Below the pieces are notes generated by a model. That model saw only the letters and a program-made list of their open reading frames with translations. It did not search any database and was not told the origin of the DNA. A program made the position numbers and the translations under genes. Positions 43,298-51,752 of a stretch of DNA of 64,000 nt are shown here, piece by piece (position 1 is the first letter of the stretch; the number at the start of each line of letters is the position of its first letter). The DNA comes from Actinomadura syzygii. GTDB taxonomy: Bacteria > Actinomycetota > Actinomycetes > Streptosporangiales > Streptosporangiaceae. The stretch lies in assembly GCF_008085905.1 (NCBI RefSeq), contig NZ_VSFF01000001.1, forward strand, positions 62,001-126,000, read 5' to 3'.

Positions 43298-45145
43298 GTG
43301 ACCAAACAGGTCCAGCAGCTCGACCGCGTCATCATCCGCTTCGCCGGGGACTCCGGCGACGGTATGCAGTTGACCGGCGACCGCTTCACCCAGGAGACCG
43401 CGGCGTTCGGCAACGACTTGTCTACCTTGCCGAACTTCCCGGCCGAAATCCGCGCCCCCGCCGGGACCCTCCCCGGCGTTTCCAGCTTCCAGTTGCACTT
43501 CGCCGACCACGACATCCTCACGCCGGGCGACGCGCCCAACGTCCTGGTCGCGATGAACCCGGCCGCCTTGAAGGCCAACCTCGGCGATCTTCCCCGCGGG
43601 GCCGACCTCATAGTCAACACCGACGAGTTCACCAAGCGGAACCTCGCCAAGGTGGGCTACGAGACGAACCCCGTCGAGGACGACTCGCTCGCCGAGTACC
43701 GGGTGCACGCGCTGCCGCTCACCTCGATGACCGTCACCGCGCTCACCGACTACGACATCTCCAAGAAGGACGCCGAGCGCGCGAAGAACATGTTCGCGCT
43801 CGGGCTGCTGTCCTGGCTCTACCACCGTCCCACCGAAGGAACGATCTCCTTCCTGGAGAAGAAGTTCGGCAACAAGCCCGAGATCATGAAGGCCAACATC
43901 GCGGCCTTCCAGGCGGGCTGGTCCTACGGCGAGACCACCGAGGCGTTCTCGGTGCAGTATGAGATCAAGCCCGCCGAGCACGAGCCCGGCCTGTACCGCA
44001 ACATCACCGGGAACCTCGCCATCGCCTACGGCCTCGTCGCCGCGGGCGTGCAGAGCGGGCTGCCGATCTTCCTCGGCTCGTACCCGATCACCCCGGCGTC
44101 CGACATCCTGCACGAGATGTCGAAGCACAAGCGGTTCGGCGTCCGGACGTTCCAGGCCGAGGACGAGATCGCCGCGGTCGGCGCGGCGCTCGGCGCCTCG
44201 TTCGGCGGGTCGCTCGGCGTCACCACGACGTCCGGTCCGGGCATCGCGCTGAAGAGCGAGACGATCGGCCTCGGCGTCGCGACCGAGCTCCCGCTGCTGG
44301 TCATCGACGTGCAGCGGGCCGGTCCCTCCACCGGGTTGCCGACCAAGACCGAGCAGGCCGACCTGATGCAGGCCATGTACGGCCGCAACGGCGAGGCGCC
44401 CGTCCCGGTGATCGCGCCGCAGTCGCCGTCGGACTGCTTCGACGCCGCGATCGAGGCCGCCCGGATCGCCGTGAAGTACCGCACGCCGGTGATCATCCTG
44501 TCGGACGGCTACCTCGCCAACGGCTCCGAGCCGTGGAAGCTGCCGGACGTCGCGGCCCTGCCGACGATCGAGCCCGGCTTCGCCGAGCCCGCGGCGGACG
44601 GCGCGGAGTTCCAGCCGTTCGCCCGCGACCCCGACACCCTCGCCCGCCCGTGGGCGGTGCCGGGGACGGCGGGCCTGGAGCACCGGATCGGCGGCCTGGA
44701 GAAGGCCGACATCACCGGTAACATCTCCTACGACCCCGCCAACCACGACCGCATGACCAGGCTCCGGCAGGCCAAGGTCGAGGGCATCGCGAACGACATC
44801 GAGCCGCTCGCGGTGGACGACCCGTCCGGCGCGGCGCGCGTCCTCGTCCTCGGGTGGGGCGGGACGTACGGCGCGATCTCGGCGGGAGTGCGGCGCGTCC
44901 GGACGTCCGGGCGGAACGTCGCGCAGGCCCACCTGCGCCACCTCAACCCGTTCCCCGCGAACCTGCCCGAGGTGCTGCGGTCCTACGACAGGGTCGTCGT
45001 GCCGGAGATCAACCTCGGCCAGCTCGCGATGCTGCTGCGCGGCCGGTTCCTCGTCGACGTGATCGGCTACAACCAGGTCCGCGGCCTGCCCTTCAAGGCC
45101 GAAGAGCTGCAGGGCGTCATCCAGGATGTGATCGACAGTGAGTGA
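43298..45145 (+). CDS. korA: 2-oxoglutarate:ferredoxin oxidoreductase, alpha subunit
   Basis: A 615-residue KorA, a fusion of the gamma and alpha domains of 2-oxoacid:ferredoxin oxidoreductase. The N-terminal gamma domain (about 1-200) has FAGDSGDGMQLTGDRFTQET. The alpha (pyrimidine-binding) domain follows with GSYPITPASDILHEMSKHKR, TFQAEDEIAAVGAALGASFG and TTTSGPGIALKSETIGLGVA. With KorB and thiamine diphosphate it oxidises 2-oxoglutarate with CoA to succinyl-CoA, reducing ferredoxin; this supports an oxygen-tolerant alternative to the NAD-linked step of the TCA cycle. The start is a GTG behind GAGGAGG, and the stop overlaps korB by 8 bases. Confidence 0.95.
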   Translation: MTKQVQQLDRVIIRFAGDSGDGMQLTGDRFTQETAAFGNDLSTLPNFPAEIRAPAGTLPGVSSFQLHFADHDILTPGDAPNVLVAMNPAALKANLGDLPRGADLIVNTDEFTKRNLAKVGYETNPVEDDSLAEYRVHALPLTSMTVTALTDYDISKKDAERAKNMFALGLLSWLYHRPTEGTISFLEKKFGNKPEIMKANIAAFQAGWSYGETTEAFSVQYEIKPAEHEPGLYRNITGNLAIAYGLVAAGVQSGLPIFLGSYPITPASDILHEMSKHKRFGVRTFQAEDEIAAVGAALGASFGGSLGVTTTSGPGIALKSETIGLGVATELPLLVIDVQRAGPSTGLPTKTEQADLMQAMYGRNGEAPVPVIAPQSPSDCFDAAIEAARIAVKYRTPVIILSDGYLANGSEPWKLPDVAALPTIEPGFAEPAADGAEFQPFARDPDTLARPWAVPGTAGLEHRIGGLEKADITGNISYDPANHDRMTRLRQAKVEGIANDIEPLAVDDPSGAARVLVLGWGGTYGAISAGVRRVRTSGRNVAQAHLRHLNPFPANLPEVLRSYDRVVVPEINLGQLAMLLRGRFLVDVIGYNQVRGLPFKAEELQGVIQDVIDSE

Positions 45146-46262
45146 CAGCGGAGCGCCGAACGGAAACGGCGCCTCGAACGGAAACGGCTCCGCGGACGGG
45201 TCCGGGAACGGGTCCGGGAACGGGCGCAGCCTGCTTTCGCTGGTCCCGAAGACCGACGTGAAGCAGACCATGAAGGACTTCAAGACCGACCAGGAGGTGC
45301 GCTGGTGCCCCGGGTGCGGTGACTACGCGATCCTCGCGGCGGTCCAGTCCTTCCTGCCCGAGCTGGGGCTGCGCCGCGAGAACATCACGTTCGTGTCGGG
45401 GATCGGCTGCTCGTCGCGGTTCCCGTACTACATGAACACCTACGGGTTCCACTCGATCCACGGCCGCGCGCCCGCGATCGCGACGGGCCTCGCGACGTCG
45501 CGTCCGGACCTGTCGGTGTGGGTCGTGACCGGGGACGGCGACGCCCTCTCCATCGGCGGCAACCACCTGATCCACGCGCTGCGCCGCAACGTCAACCTGA
45601 AGATCCTGCTGTTCAACAACCGGATCTACGGGCTGACGAAGGGCCAGTACTCGCCCACGTCCGAGATCGGCAAGATCACCAAGTCGACCCCGATGGGCTC
45701 GCTGGACGCCCCGTTCAACCCGCTGTCGCTGGCGATCGGCGCGGAGGGCACGTTCGTCGCCCGGACGATCGACTCCGACCGCAAGCACCTCCAGTCGGTG
45801 CTGCGGGCGGCGGCCCAGCACCGCGGCACCGCCCTGGTCGAGATCTACCAGAACTGCAACATCTTCAACGACAACGCCTTCGAGCCGTTGAAGGACGCCG
45901 CCGTCCGCGACGATGTCACGGTCCGGCTGGAGCACGGCGAGCCGATCATTTTCGGCGCGGACCGGTCCAAGGCGTTGCGGCGGTCCGCGTCCGGATCGTT
46001 CGAGGTCGTGAACGTCGCCGATGTGGACGCGACGGAAATCGCCGTCCACGATGCCCACAACCCGGACCCGTCGATGGCGTTCGCGCTGTCCCGGCTCGAC
46101 CAGCCGGCGTTCGAGCACACCCCGATCGGGATCTTCCGCGATGTGGACCGTCCGTCCTACGACGAGCTGATGCGTGCCCAGCTCAGCGAGGCCGTCGAGC
46201 GGCAGGGCGAGGGCGATCTCGCCTCCCTGCTCGGCAGTGGGGACACCTGGCGCATCGACTGA
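45138..46262 (+). CDS. korB: 2-oxoglutarate:ferredoxin oxidoreductase, beta subunit
   Basis: A 374-residue KorB that binds thiamine diphosphate and a [4Fe-4S] cluster. Cluster ligands are visible in VRWCPGCGDYAIL, VSGIGCSSRFPYY and IYQNCNIFND. The ThDP-Mg motif is VVTGDGDALSIGGNHLIHAL with NNRIYGLTKGQYSPTS. The first 30 residues are a low-complexity Gly/Asn/Ser repeat (NGNGASNGNGSADGSGNGSG) that is absent from the conserved core. The GTG start lies inside the end of korA, so equimolar synthesis is expected. The product (reduced ferredoxin) may feed the nearby incomplete complex I. Confidence 0.95.
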   Translation: MSDSGAPNGNGASNGNGSADGSGNGSGNGRSLLSLVPKTDVKQTMKDFKTDQEVRWCPGCGDYAILAAVQSFLPELGLRRENITFVSGIGCSSRFPYYMNTYGFHSIHGRAPAIATGLATSRPDLSVWVVTGDGDALSIGGNHLIHALRRNVNLKILLFNNRIYGLTKGQYSPTSEIGKITKSTPMGSLDAPFNPLSLAIGAEGTFVARTIDSDRKHLQSVLRAAAQHRGTALVEIYQNCNIFNDNAFEPLKDAAVRDDVTVRLEHGEPIIFGADRSKALRRSASGSFEVVNVADVDATEIAVHDAHNPDPSMAFALSRLDQPAFEHTPIGIFRDVDRPSYDELMRAQLSEAVERQGEGDLASLLGSGDTWRID

Positions 46263-46281
46263 TCGCGTCGCCATTCGCGCA

Positions 46282-46312
46282 GGCCCGGCCCCGGTTCGCC
46301 CGGGGCCGGGCC
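46282..46312 (+). terminator. Terminator of korAB
   Basis: A perfect 13-base-pair stem (46282-46294 with 46300-46312), 5-base loop, followed by GTTTC. It begins 20 bases after the korB stop. Confidence 0.85.
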
Positions 46313-46456
46313 GTTTCGTGTATTGAGACGCCGCGAACGGGGCACGGTTGAACACATCGGTGACCGACCGGGGACGTTCCGGACATGCCACGTTCGCGGG
46401 ACGGTACCCCGTCCTGCAAGACTGACTAGATCATGTGAAACGTCGGGGAGGTGACG

Positions 46457-47635
46457 ATGCGGGTCATTCCGCGCCGCAACAAGGGTCGTCGGCGGGACGA
46501 GAAACCCGCGGGCAACACCCCGTCCTCTCCCGGCCGCCCGTCCACAGAGGTAATAGACCCGGCCCAGCCTTTCTACCCGGGCTCCACCCAGCCGCGCCCT
46601 TCACAACCCGGCGCGAAACCGCCAGGCAGGCCGCCCCAGGGCGCGCAACGACCGGACACACGACCACCGGGCGCGCAGGGATCCGGCGCACGGCCACCGG
46701 ACGCGGGCGCACCCGGCACGCGACCACTGAACACGCAGCCGCTCAGCCCGCAAGCCCCACCCGGAACGCAGCCGCCAGGCATCCAACCTCCCACCAGTCG
46801 GACGCCGAGCACGCAAACCCCGACCGCGCCACAACCGCCCGCACCGTCCACGGGACGGACGTCCGGCAGCGGGCGACATCGTGGACCTCAGCCGACGGCA
46901 GGCGGGCCGACGAGCCCGGCGGGCGGCCCCGTTAGCGTGACGAAGCGCGGGCCCGAATCGACGACCGCCGTCCTCCCGCCCATCACCGTGCCCGCGGACG
47001 CGGCCGCGCGGCGGCGAGCGCGCTCAGCCGAACGGCAGCGCGCGGCAGCGGAGACGAAGCGCAGCCGAGCAGGACGACGACCGGCAGGCCGCACGGCCCC
47101 GACGCCCTCGACACGCGCCGCGGCGCAGCACCGCTCCGCCCTCGTGGTCATGGTCCTGACCCTGGGCCTGCTGATCGCGGCGGTGGCGGTGACCGGCACC
47201 ATGGTCGTCTCGTCCCGCCGCACGCGACCGGTGACGCTGGCCTCGCCCCTCCAGATCTACCCGGTCTCCGGGGCGACCCCGGGCCAGTGCCCGGCGGGCA
47301 CGCGCGGCATCACCGCACAGTCCGGCGCGGGCCCCACCTGCTACGGCCTGTCGCAGGGCATCGCCATCCGCAAGGTCGCCGACCTCCGGGTGCAGAAGTC
47401 CCGTGCACGCTCTGGCGGCTACGACGTAGCGGTCACCCTGCGCCCGGTCGACCGCCACGCCTTCGCCCAACTAACCCGCGCAACGGTAGGCCGCGACCTG
47501 GCCTTCGTCGTCCGCGACCGCCTCGTCACCCTTCCCCGCGTCGACATGGCCATCACAAACGGCAAGGTAATCGTGACAGGCCCACCCGACCGCGCCTCCG
47601 CCAACCGCCTAGTCCACGAACTAAAGGGCACCTGA
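46457..47635 (+). CDS. Membrane protein with SecD-P1-like domain
   Basis: A 392-residue single-pass protein. The first roughly 225 residues are disordered: a basic start (MRVIPRRNKGRRRDEK), a long Pro/Gln/Thr/Gly stretch with repeated RPP, GAQ and TQPP units, and a basic Arg/Ala segment. One membrane helix lies at about 227-250 (ALVVMVLTLGLLIAAVAVTG). The extracellular C-terminal part (about 270-392) contains GGYDVAVTLRPVDRHAFAQL and RLVTLPRVDMAITNGKVIVT, which resemble the P1-head substrate domain of SecDF. The ATG at 46457 has a GGGGAG site; the GTG at 46451 is too close to it. Role unknown, possibly in protein export. Confidence 0.72.
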   Translation: MRVIPRRNKGRRRDEKPAGNTPSSPGRPSTEVIDPAQPFYPGSTQPRPSQPGAKPPGRPPQGAQRPDTRPPGAQGSGARPPDAGAPGTRPLNTQPLSPQAPPGTQPPGIQPPTSRTPSTQTPTAPQPPAPSTGRTSGSGRHRGPQPTAGGPTSPAGGPVSVTKRGPESTTAVLPPITVPADAAARRRARSAERQRAAAETKRSRAGRRPAGRTAPTPSTRAAAQHRSALVVMVLTLGLLIAAVAVTGTMVVSSRRTRPVTLASPLQIYPVSGATPGQCPAGTRGITAQSGAGPTCYGLSQGIAIRKVADLRVQKSRARSGGYDVAVTLRPVDRHAFAQLTRATVGRDLAFVVRDRLVTLPRVDMAITNGKVIVTGPPDRASANRLVHELKGT

Positions 47636-47832
47636 GAGGCCCCAGGGGCCCGTTCCTGCGGCGGCGCATCGCCCAGGGTCAGCAGCAGTTCGGGGATGCC
47701 GTGTAAAAAGGTCCCCGAGGGTGCGGAGGGGTCCTCCGGAGTGTTCTTTGGGGCCCAGAGGCCCTAGGGCGCGATCGTCCATTTTCCTAATCTCGCTCTT
47801 GTCAGGAAGAAAGAGCAGAAGGGAATTCTCGG

Positions 47833-48342
47833 ATGGCCAAGAGAATGCGACTGGTGATGGCAGGCGGAGTCGCGGCGGCCGCCTTAACCGGCACCGCGGG
47901 CACTGTGGCGATCGCCACGTCGGACGGATCCGCACCGTCCCACGCGCAGACCGTCTCCGCGGTCCGCTCCGCCGATTCGCCCGTGCCGGCGTCCGCGGCC
48001 AAGCGCGGATGGCAGAAGTGGGGCAAGTGGAAGAAGTTCAATGGCGACAAATGCCGCACCTATGTGGACGCCACGCCGTCCGGGAAGCGGCTCCTCGTGA
48101 GCTCCCAGGTGGAATGCGGCAAAAAGCACTACTCCATGGAGACGACGCTCGCCGGAAAGTGGAACACGCATCCCTTCCGGGTGATCGTCCGCGGTTGCGG
48201 CCAGGGGAACGCCCCGGTCAAGTCCTGCTACGCCTCCCAGTACGTCAACAACCCCGCCGGTAAGCAGCGGTGGAGGGTCGTCGGCCTTGGCAACCTGTTC
48301 GGGATCGACCTTCCGGACGCCGTCATCGAATTCACGGCGTAG
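47833..48342 (+). CDS. Small secreted cysteine-containing protein
   Basis: A 169-residue protein with a twin-basic N terminus and signal peptide (MAKRMRLVMAGGVAAAALTG, cleavage probably near 39 after HAQ). The mature part is basic and Trp/Lys-rich (KRGWQKWGKWKKFNGDKCRT) and has four Cys spaced as two likely disulfides (DKCRT, VECGKK, RGCGQG, KSCYAS). This is typical of a stable extracellular domain. The surrounding spacer carries a terminator at 48359-48395. I do not recognise the family. Confidence 0.75.
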   Translation: MAKRMRLVMAGGVAAAALTGTAGTVAIATSDGSAPSHAQTVSAVRSADSPVPASAAKRGWQKWGKWKKFNGDKCRTYVDATPSGKRLLVSSQVECGKKHYSMETTLAGKWNTHPFRVIVRGCGQGNAPVKSCYASQYVNNPAGKQRWRVVGLGNLFGIDLPDAVIEFTA

Positions 48343-48358
48343 CGGAACGAAAACCGAA

Positions 48359-48395
48359 CCCCGGGCGGCCGCGCACCCACCGCGGCCGCCCGGGG
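48359..48395 (+). terminator. Terminator of the small secreted protein gene
   Basis: A perfect 15-base-pair stem (48359-48373 with 48381-48395) and a 7-base loop, 17 bases after the stop codon. No U-tract. Confidence 0.8.
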
Positions 48396-48486
48396 ACGGC
48401 GGCCCTCGCCCCTTTGGCGGCGGGTGCGCGTTCGGTGGGGGGCGCGAACGTGCGTGGGGGGTGCTGCCGCAGGGGCGAGGGCCTGT

Positions 48487-48990
48487 CTAGGGGGAGACCG
48501 TCATGCGGTGTGCTCTGTCCAGGTGCGGGAGGGCGCCGACTATGGGGCATCCGGCGGAGAGGGCGGCGGCTCGGATGAAGCGCTCGTCGATCGCGATGCG
48601 GGCCCAGACGACCTTTCCCGCCGCGAGTTCCGTCCAGCCGCAGCCGCCGGTCGCGAACGCCTGGACGATGATCAGGCCCCGGCCGTGGCCGCCGAAGTAG
48701 CCGGGAGTCTGCAACAGCGGGCGGCCGGGGTGGTCGTCCCAGACGCACATCTCGATGCCGATGTCGAGGCGGCTGACCCACGCGCGCATTTTCTCGCTCA
48801 CGCAATGGCGTGCCGCGTTGGACGCCAGCTCCGACATGATCTGACAGGCGTCACTGCGGTAGGCGTTGAGCCCCCACACATTGAGGCTGCTTCGCACGAG
48901 ATCGCGCGTCAAATACACGGTTTCGCGACATGCGGTAACTCTCACCGCAAATTGGTTGGTCTGGTCTGTTTTGCGCGTGGCGGCGTCCAT
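48487..48990 (-). CDS. HATPase_c_2-type anti-sigma/regulatory kinase
   Basis: A 167-residue GHKL-fold protein of the RsbW/SpoIIAB-like family common in actinomycetes. The N-box region is ACQIMSELASNAARHCV (with the Glu and Asn that bind Mg-ATP), and the G1 box is IEMCVWDDHPGRPLL, with the G2 box in YFGGHGRGLIIVQAFA. The C-terminal 25 residues are variable. It is divergent from the XRE gene (99-base gap). In actinobacteria such ATPases usually stand near XRE-DUF397 pairs, as here. Target unknown; a sigma factor or anti-anti-sigma is likely. Confidence 0.85.
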   Translation of the reverse strand: MDAATRKTDQTNQFAVRVTACRETVYLTRDLVRSSLNVWGLNAYRSDACQIMSELASNAARHCVSEKMRAWVSRLDIGIEMCVWDDHPGRPLLQTPGYFGGHGRGLIIVQAFATGGCGWTELAAGKVVWARIAIDERFIRAAALSAGCPIVGALPHLDRAHRMTVSP

Positions 48991-49089
48991 GGGCAGCCCT
49001 TTCGGGTCTCTGTTTCTCGCGACAAAGGCTGCCGTCTGCGGGTACAGTTCTAGCGTTCAACCAAACAATCTGTATTTCCAGGATCTCGA

Positions 49090-49902
49090 ATGCCCCCTCG
49101 GAACGATCTTGATCCAGATAACGATCATTGGCACTGGCTAGCCGCTGACCTGCGGGTATGGCGGCTTGAGCGCAACATGACACAGCCCGCTCTCGGCGAG
49201 ATTCTTGGGGTGACAAAAACTCAGGTTTCGAACTGGGAATCGGCCCGCGAGAACCTGCCCATGAAGCACGCCGAAACTCTTGACCTGGTATGGCGTACTG
49301 CGGGGCACTTCACCCGGCTTCGTCGTCTGGCGGAGCGAGCGCACGATCCCGGCTGGTGGAGCCAGTACACGCCACTGGAAGCCCGGGCCTCCCGAGTTTC
49401 GTACTGGGCTCTAGCGATCATTCCTGGCCTGCTGCAGACCGAGGACTACGCGCGGGCCCTCATGGAGGACGGGCAGATTATTGAGAATGTCGAGGACGCC
49501 GTGTCCGCGCGCATGGCGCGACAAGGGATCCTCACTCGGGAGAAGCCTCCGGAGCTGCGCGTACTCATCAACGAAGGTGCACTAGATCAACCGGTAGGCG
49601 GTGTTGAGGTCATGCGTGGGCAACTCACGCATTTGATCGCTATCAGCCACGCTCGCAACGTCATCCTGCAAGTGGTCCCCCGGGATGTGGGCGCGCACAT
49701 CGGCCTCGACGGGTCGTTCACCCTCCTCACCGGAGCAAGGTGGTCGGCGGCCTACATGGAAGCCAACACAGGTGGCAGACTGACGCATGAGCCCGCGAGC
49801 GTTGAGGACTTCGGCAAACGCCTTGACTTAATACGGTCGGAAGCACTATCTGCTTCCGCATCCCGCAGTCATATCGGTCGGATCATGGAGGCCATGAAGT
49901 GA
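49090..49902 (+). CDS. XRE-family regulator with DUF5753 domain
   Basis: A 270-residue regulator. The helix-turn-helix covers about 18-75 (LAADLRVWRLERNMTQPALG, then EILGVTKTQVSNWESARENL). The larger C-terminal DUF5753-type region begins near 90 (AERAHDPGWWSQYTPLEARA) and contains the diagnostic YWALAIIPGLLQTEDYARAL and later VILQVVPRDVGAHIGLDGSF. The stop overlaps the DUF397 start by four bases, the standard arrangement of these pairs in Streptomyces and relatives (WhiJ/BldB-like systems that affect development and antibiotics). GC is slightly below average around the promoter. Confidence 0.92.
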   Translation: MPPRNDLDPDNDHWHWLAADLRVWRLERNMTQPALGEILGVTKTQVSNWESARENLPMKHAETLDLVWRTAGHFTRLRRLAERAHDPGWWSQYTPLEARASRVSYWALAIIPGLLQTEDYARALMEDGQIIENVEDAVSARMARQGILTREKPPELRVLINEGALDQPVGGVEVMRGQLTHLIAISHARNVILQVVPRDVGAHIGLDGSFTLLTGARWSAAYMEANTGGRLTHEPASVEDFGKRLDLIRSEALSASASRSHIGRIMEAMK

Positions 49903-50084
49903 TCAAGTGGCGTAAGGCCAGTCGTAGCAACGCGTCCGGCAATGAGTGCGTTGAGGTCGCGGCCCTCCCGAAGGGGCGCGCTATCAGGGACAGCAAGGCT
50001 CCGGAAGGCGGGCACCTCGTGCTTTCGGCCGAGAGCTTTGCTCAGCTCGTCGCTGCCGTGAAGGCGGACGAGTTCGACTTCTGA
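49899..50084 (+). CDS. DUF397 domain protein
   Basis: A 61-residue DUF397 protein (VIKWRKASRSNASGNECVEV start, with the typical WRKAS, NECVEVA, IRDSKAPEGGHLVLSAESFA segments). DUF397 proteins act with a neighbouring XRE-DUF5753 regulator as its small antagonist or partner. The GTG overlaps the regulator stop (GTGA), so synthesis is coupled. Confidence 0.92.
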   Translation: MIKWRKASRSNASGNECVEVAALPKGRAIRDSKAPEGGHLVLSAESFAQLVAAVKADEFDF

Positions 50085-50148
50085 TCCAGCCTCCCGAACA
50101 AGCGGCCTCGTCCTCCCGGCGGGGCCGTTCGTATGTGGGTCGGTGTGG

Positions 50149-51651
50149 CTAGGGGCGGGGGAGCATTTTTAGGGGGGCGTAGGGGGTGCGGCCTGAGGAG
50201 CTGGCGATGATCAGGCCCGCGGGGGATGCGAGGAGGCGGGGGCGGGAGTCGTTCCAGCGGGACGGGACGACCGCCGACGTCATTTCCTTGCCCATGGACG
50301 AGTCGTACGACCGTAGTTGCAGCGTCGTGAAGCGGGTCGTGAGGGTGAGCACGTCCTTGCCGTCGAAGGCGATGGCGTCGATCGTGTTGCGGCTGGTCCC
50401 GGTCGTCCAGAGTCGGCGGCCGTCGCTGACGCGGTAGCCGACGAGCGAGTTCTCGCCGCGGTCGGCGCGGGCGACGGCGACGAGCGTGTCGGCCGAGACC
50501 GCGATCTTCCGGGTCGGGACGGCCGCCGAGCCCGACTGGTCGAAGGTGTCGATGCTCCGGCCGGGGTCGTCGGTGGGGATGGTCGCGGTGACGCGGCCCT
50601 GGGCGTCCAGCACCGTCAGCGTCTTCTTGCCCCGGGCGTCGGACTCGCGGACGGCGACCACGAGCGGCGCGGCGTTGACCAGGTCGACGTTGGCGTTGCC
50701 GACCACGCGGAGGTCGGTCTTCCACAGCTCGCGGCCGGTCGCCGGGTCGACCGCCCGGACGAGCTGGCTGGTGGTGGTCGCCGTGACACCGGTGCCGGTG
50801 GTCCGGGTGCAGCGCTCCCCGAGCAGGACCTGGGCGGACGTCCCCGCCACCCACTCGAAGGAGCAGCCGTTGAGCTTGTGCTCCTGCTTCCAGAGGGTCT
50901 TGCCGTCCCGGACGGCGAAGCCTTCGACGGTGTCGTTCGTCCGGTAGGCGCCGGTGGTTCCGGCGATGGCGAGCGAGTCGGCCTTGTCCGTGAGCGCCGG
51001 GCGGCCGATGGGGAGCGTCCGGTTCCAGAGCGTCTTTCCGGTGGCGGTGTCGATCGCGGCGAGGGAGCCGCACTGGCCGGAGCCGGGCTCGTGGGCGATC
51101 AGGCCGATGCCGCCCTCGGCCGTCCGGCTCATCGCGCAGAGGGTGTCGCGGCCGGGCAGGACCGAGTTCCAGGACTGCTCGCCGGTCCCGGCCGCGTAGG
51201 CGGTCAGGCCGTCGAACTTGCCCCGCACGACGGCGTCACCGGTGATCCAGACGCCCTCGGTGTCGGTGTCGGAGGCCCGGTCGGACGGCGCGGACCACGC
51301 GAAGCGCAGCGTCGGCCCGTGCAGGACGTCGAAGAGCAGCCAGCCGGGGTAGACGCACACGGCCGCCGCGACCGGCCCGGCCACCCAGCCCAGCCGCCCC
51401 AGCTTGTACAGCCCGTAGCAGGCCGCCGGTACCAGGATCATCAGCGGGAAGAACGACAGGGCGAAGATCAGGCCCCAGTGGTTCGGGCACGGACCGCGCC
51501 GCGTCCCGCAGGAGCCGCCCGCCTCGCTGCCCAGCGCGCCGAAGTTCCTGATCAGGAGGGTCGCCAGCAGGCCGCACGCCGCCGCCGCGACCAGCCCGAT
51601 GGCCACCCTTCTCGCCGTGACCGACCGCCCCGACTTCTTCGCACGCGTCAT
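50149..51651 (-). CDS. PQQ-like beta-propeller membrane protein
   Basis: A 500-residue protein. The N-terminal region has two to three membrane helices (about 15-40 and 58-105: VAIGLVAAAACGLLATLLIR, GLIFALSFFPLMILVPAACY, GWVAGPVAAAVCVYPGWLLF) with Cys pairs between. The rest is a predicted propeller with repeated blade motifs ending in LWN/LWK and 'TGxxLW' (DTATGKTLWNRTLP, VRDGKTLWKQEHKL, DPATGRELWKTDLR, SDGRRLWTTGTS). PQQ_2-type propellers are interaction domains; the Cys-containing blade (CSFEWVAGTSAQVLLGERCT) may hold a disulfide. The ATG at 51651 is preferred because of GGGAGGGG upstream. Function unknown. Confidence 0.82.
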   Translation of the reverse strand: MTRAKKSGRSVTARRVAIGLVAAAACGLLATLLIRNFGALGSEAGGSCGTRRGPCPNHWGLIFALSFFPLMILVPAACYGLYKLGRLGWVAGPVAAAVCVYPGWLLFDVLHGPTLRFAWSAPSDRASDTDTEGVWITGDAVVRGKFDGLTAYAAGTGEQSWNSVLPGRDTLCAMSRTAEGGIGLIAHEPGSGQCGSLAAIDTATGKTLWNRTLPIGRPALTDKADSLAIAGTTGAYRTNDTVEGFAVRDGKTLWKQEHKLNGCSFEWVAGTSAQVLLGERCTRTTGTGVTATTTSQLVRAVDPATGRELWKTDLRVVGNANVDLVNAAPLVVAVRESDARGKKTLTVLDAQGRVTATIPTDDPGRSIDTFDQSGSAAVPTRKIAVSADTLVAVARADRGENSLVGYRVSDGRRLWTTGTSRNTIDAIAFDGKDVLTLTTRFTTLQLRSYDSSMGKEMTSAVVPSRWNDSRPRLLASPAGLIIASSSGRTPYAPLKMLPRP

Positions 51652-51752
51652 CCCCGCCGCCCCTCCCACCCGCCCGACCAGCGACGGGAGTATGGCACGC
51701 GGCCATAAAGATCACGCGGTTACGACCTAAATCACTACATGTCCGAGGGTGG

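Noticed and set aside
43151..46391. Long minus-strand frames opposite korAB (up to 710 codons)
   Set aside because: Shadow frames of the highly biased korA and korB genes, with no ribosome site or protein-like composition.
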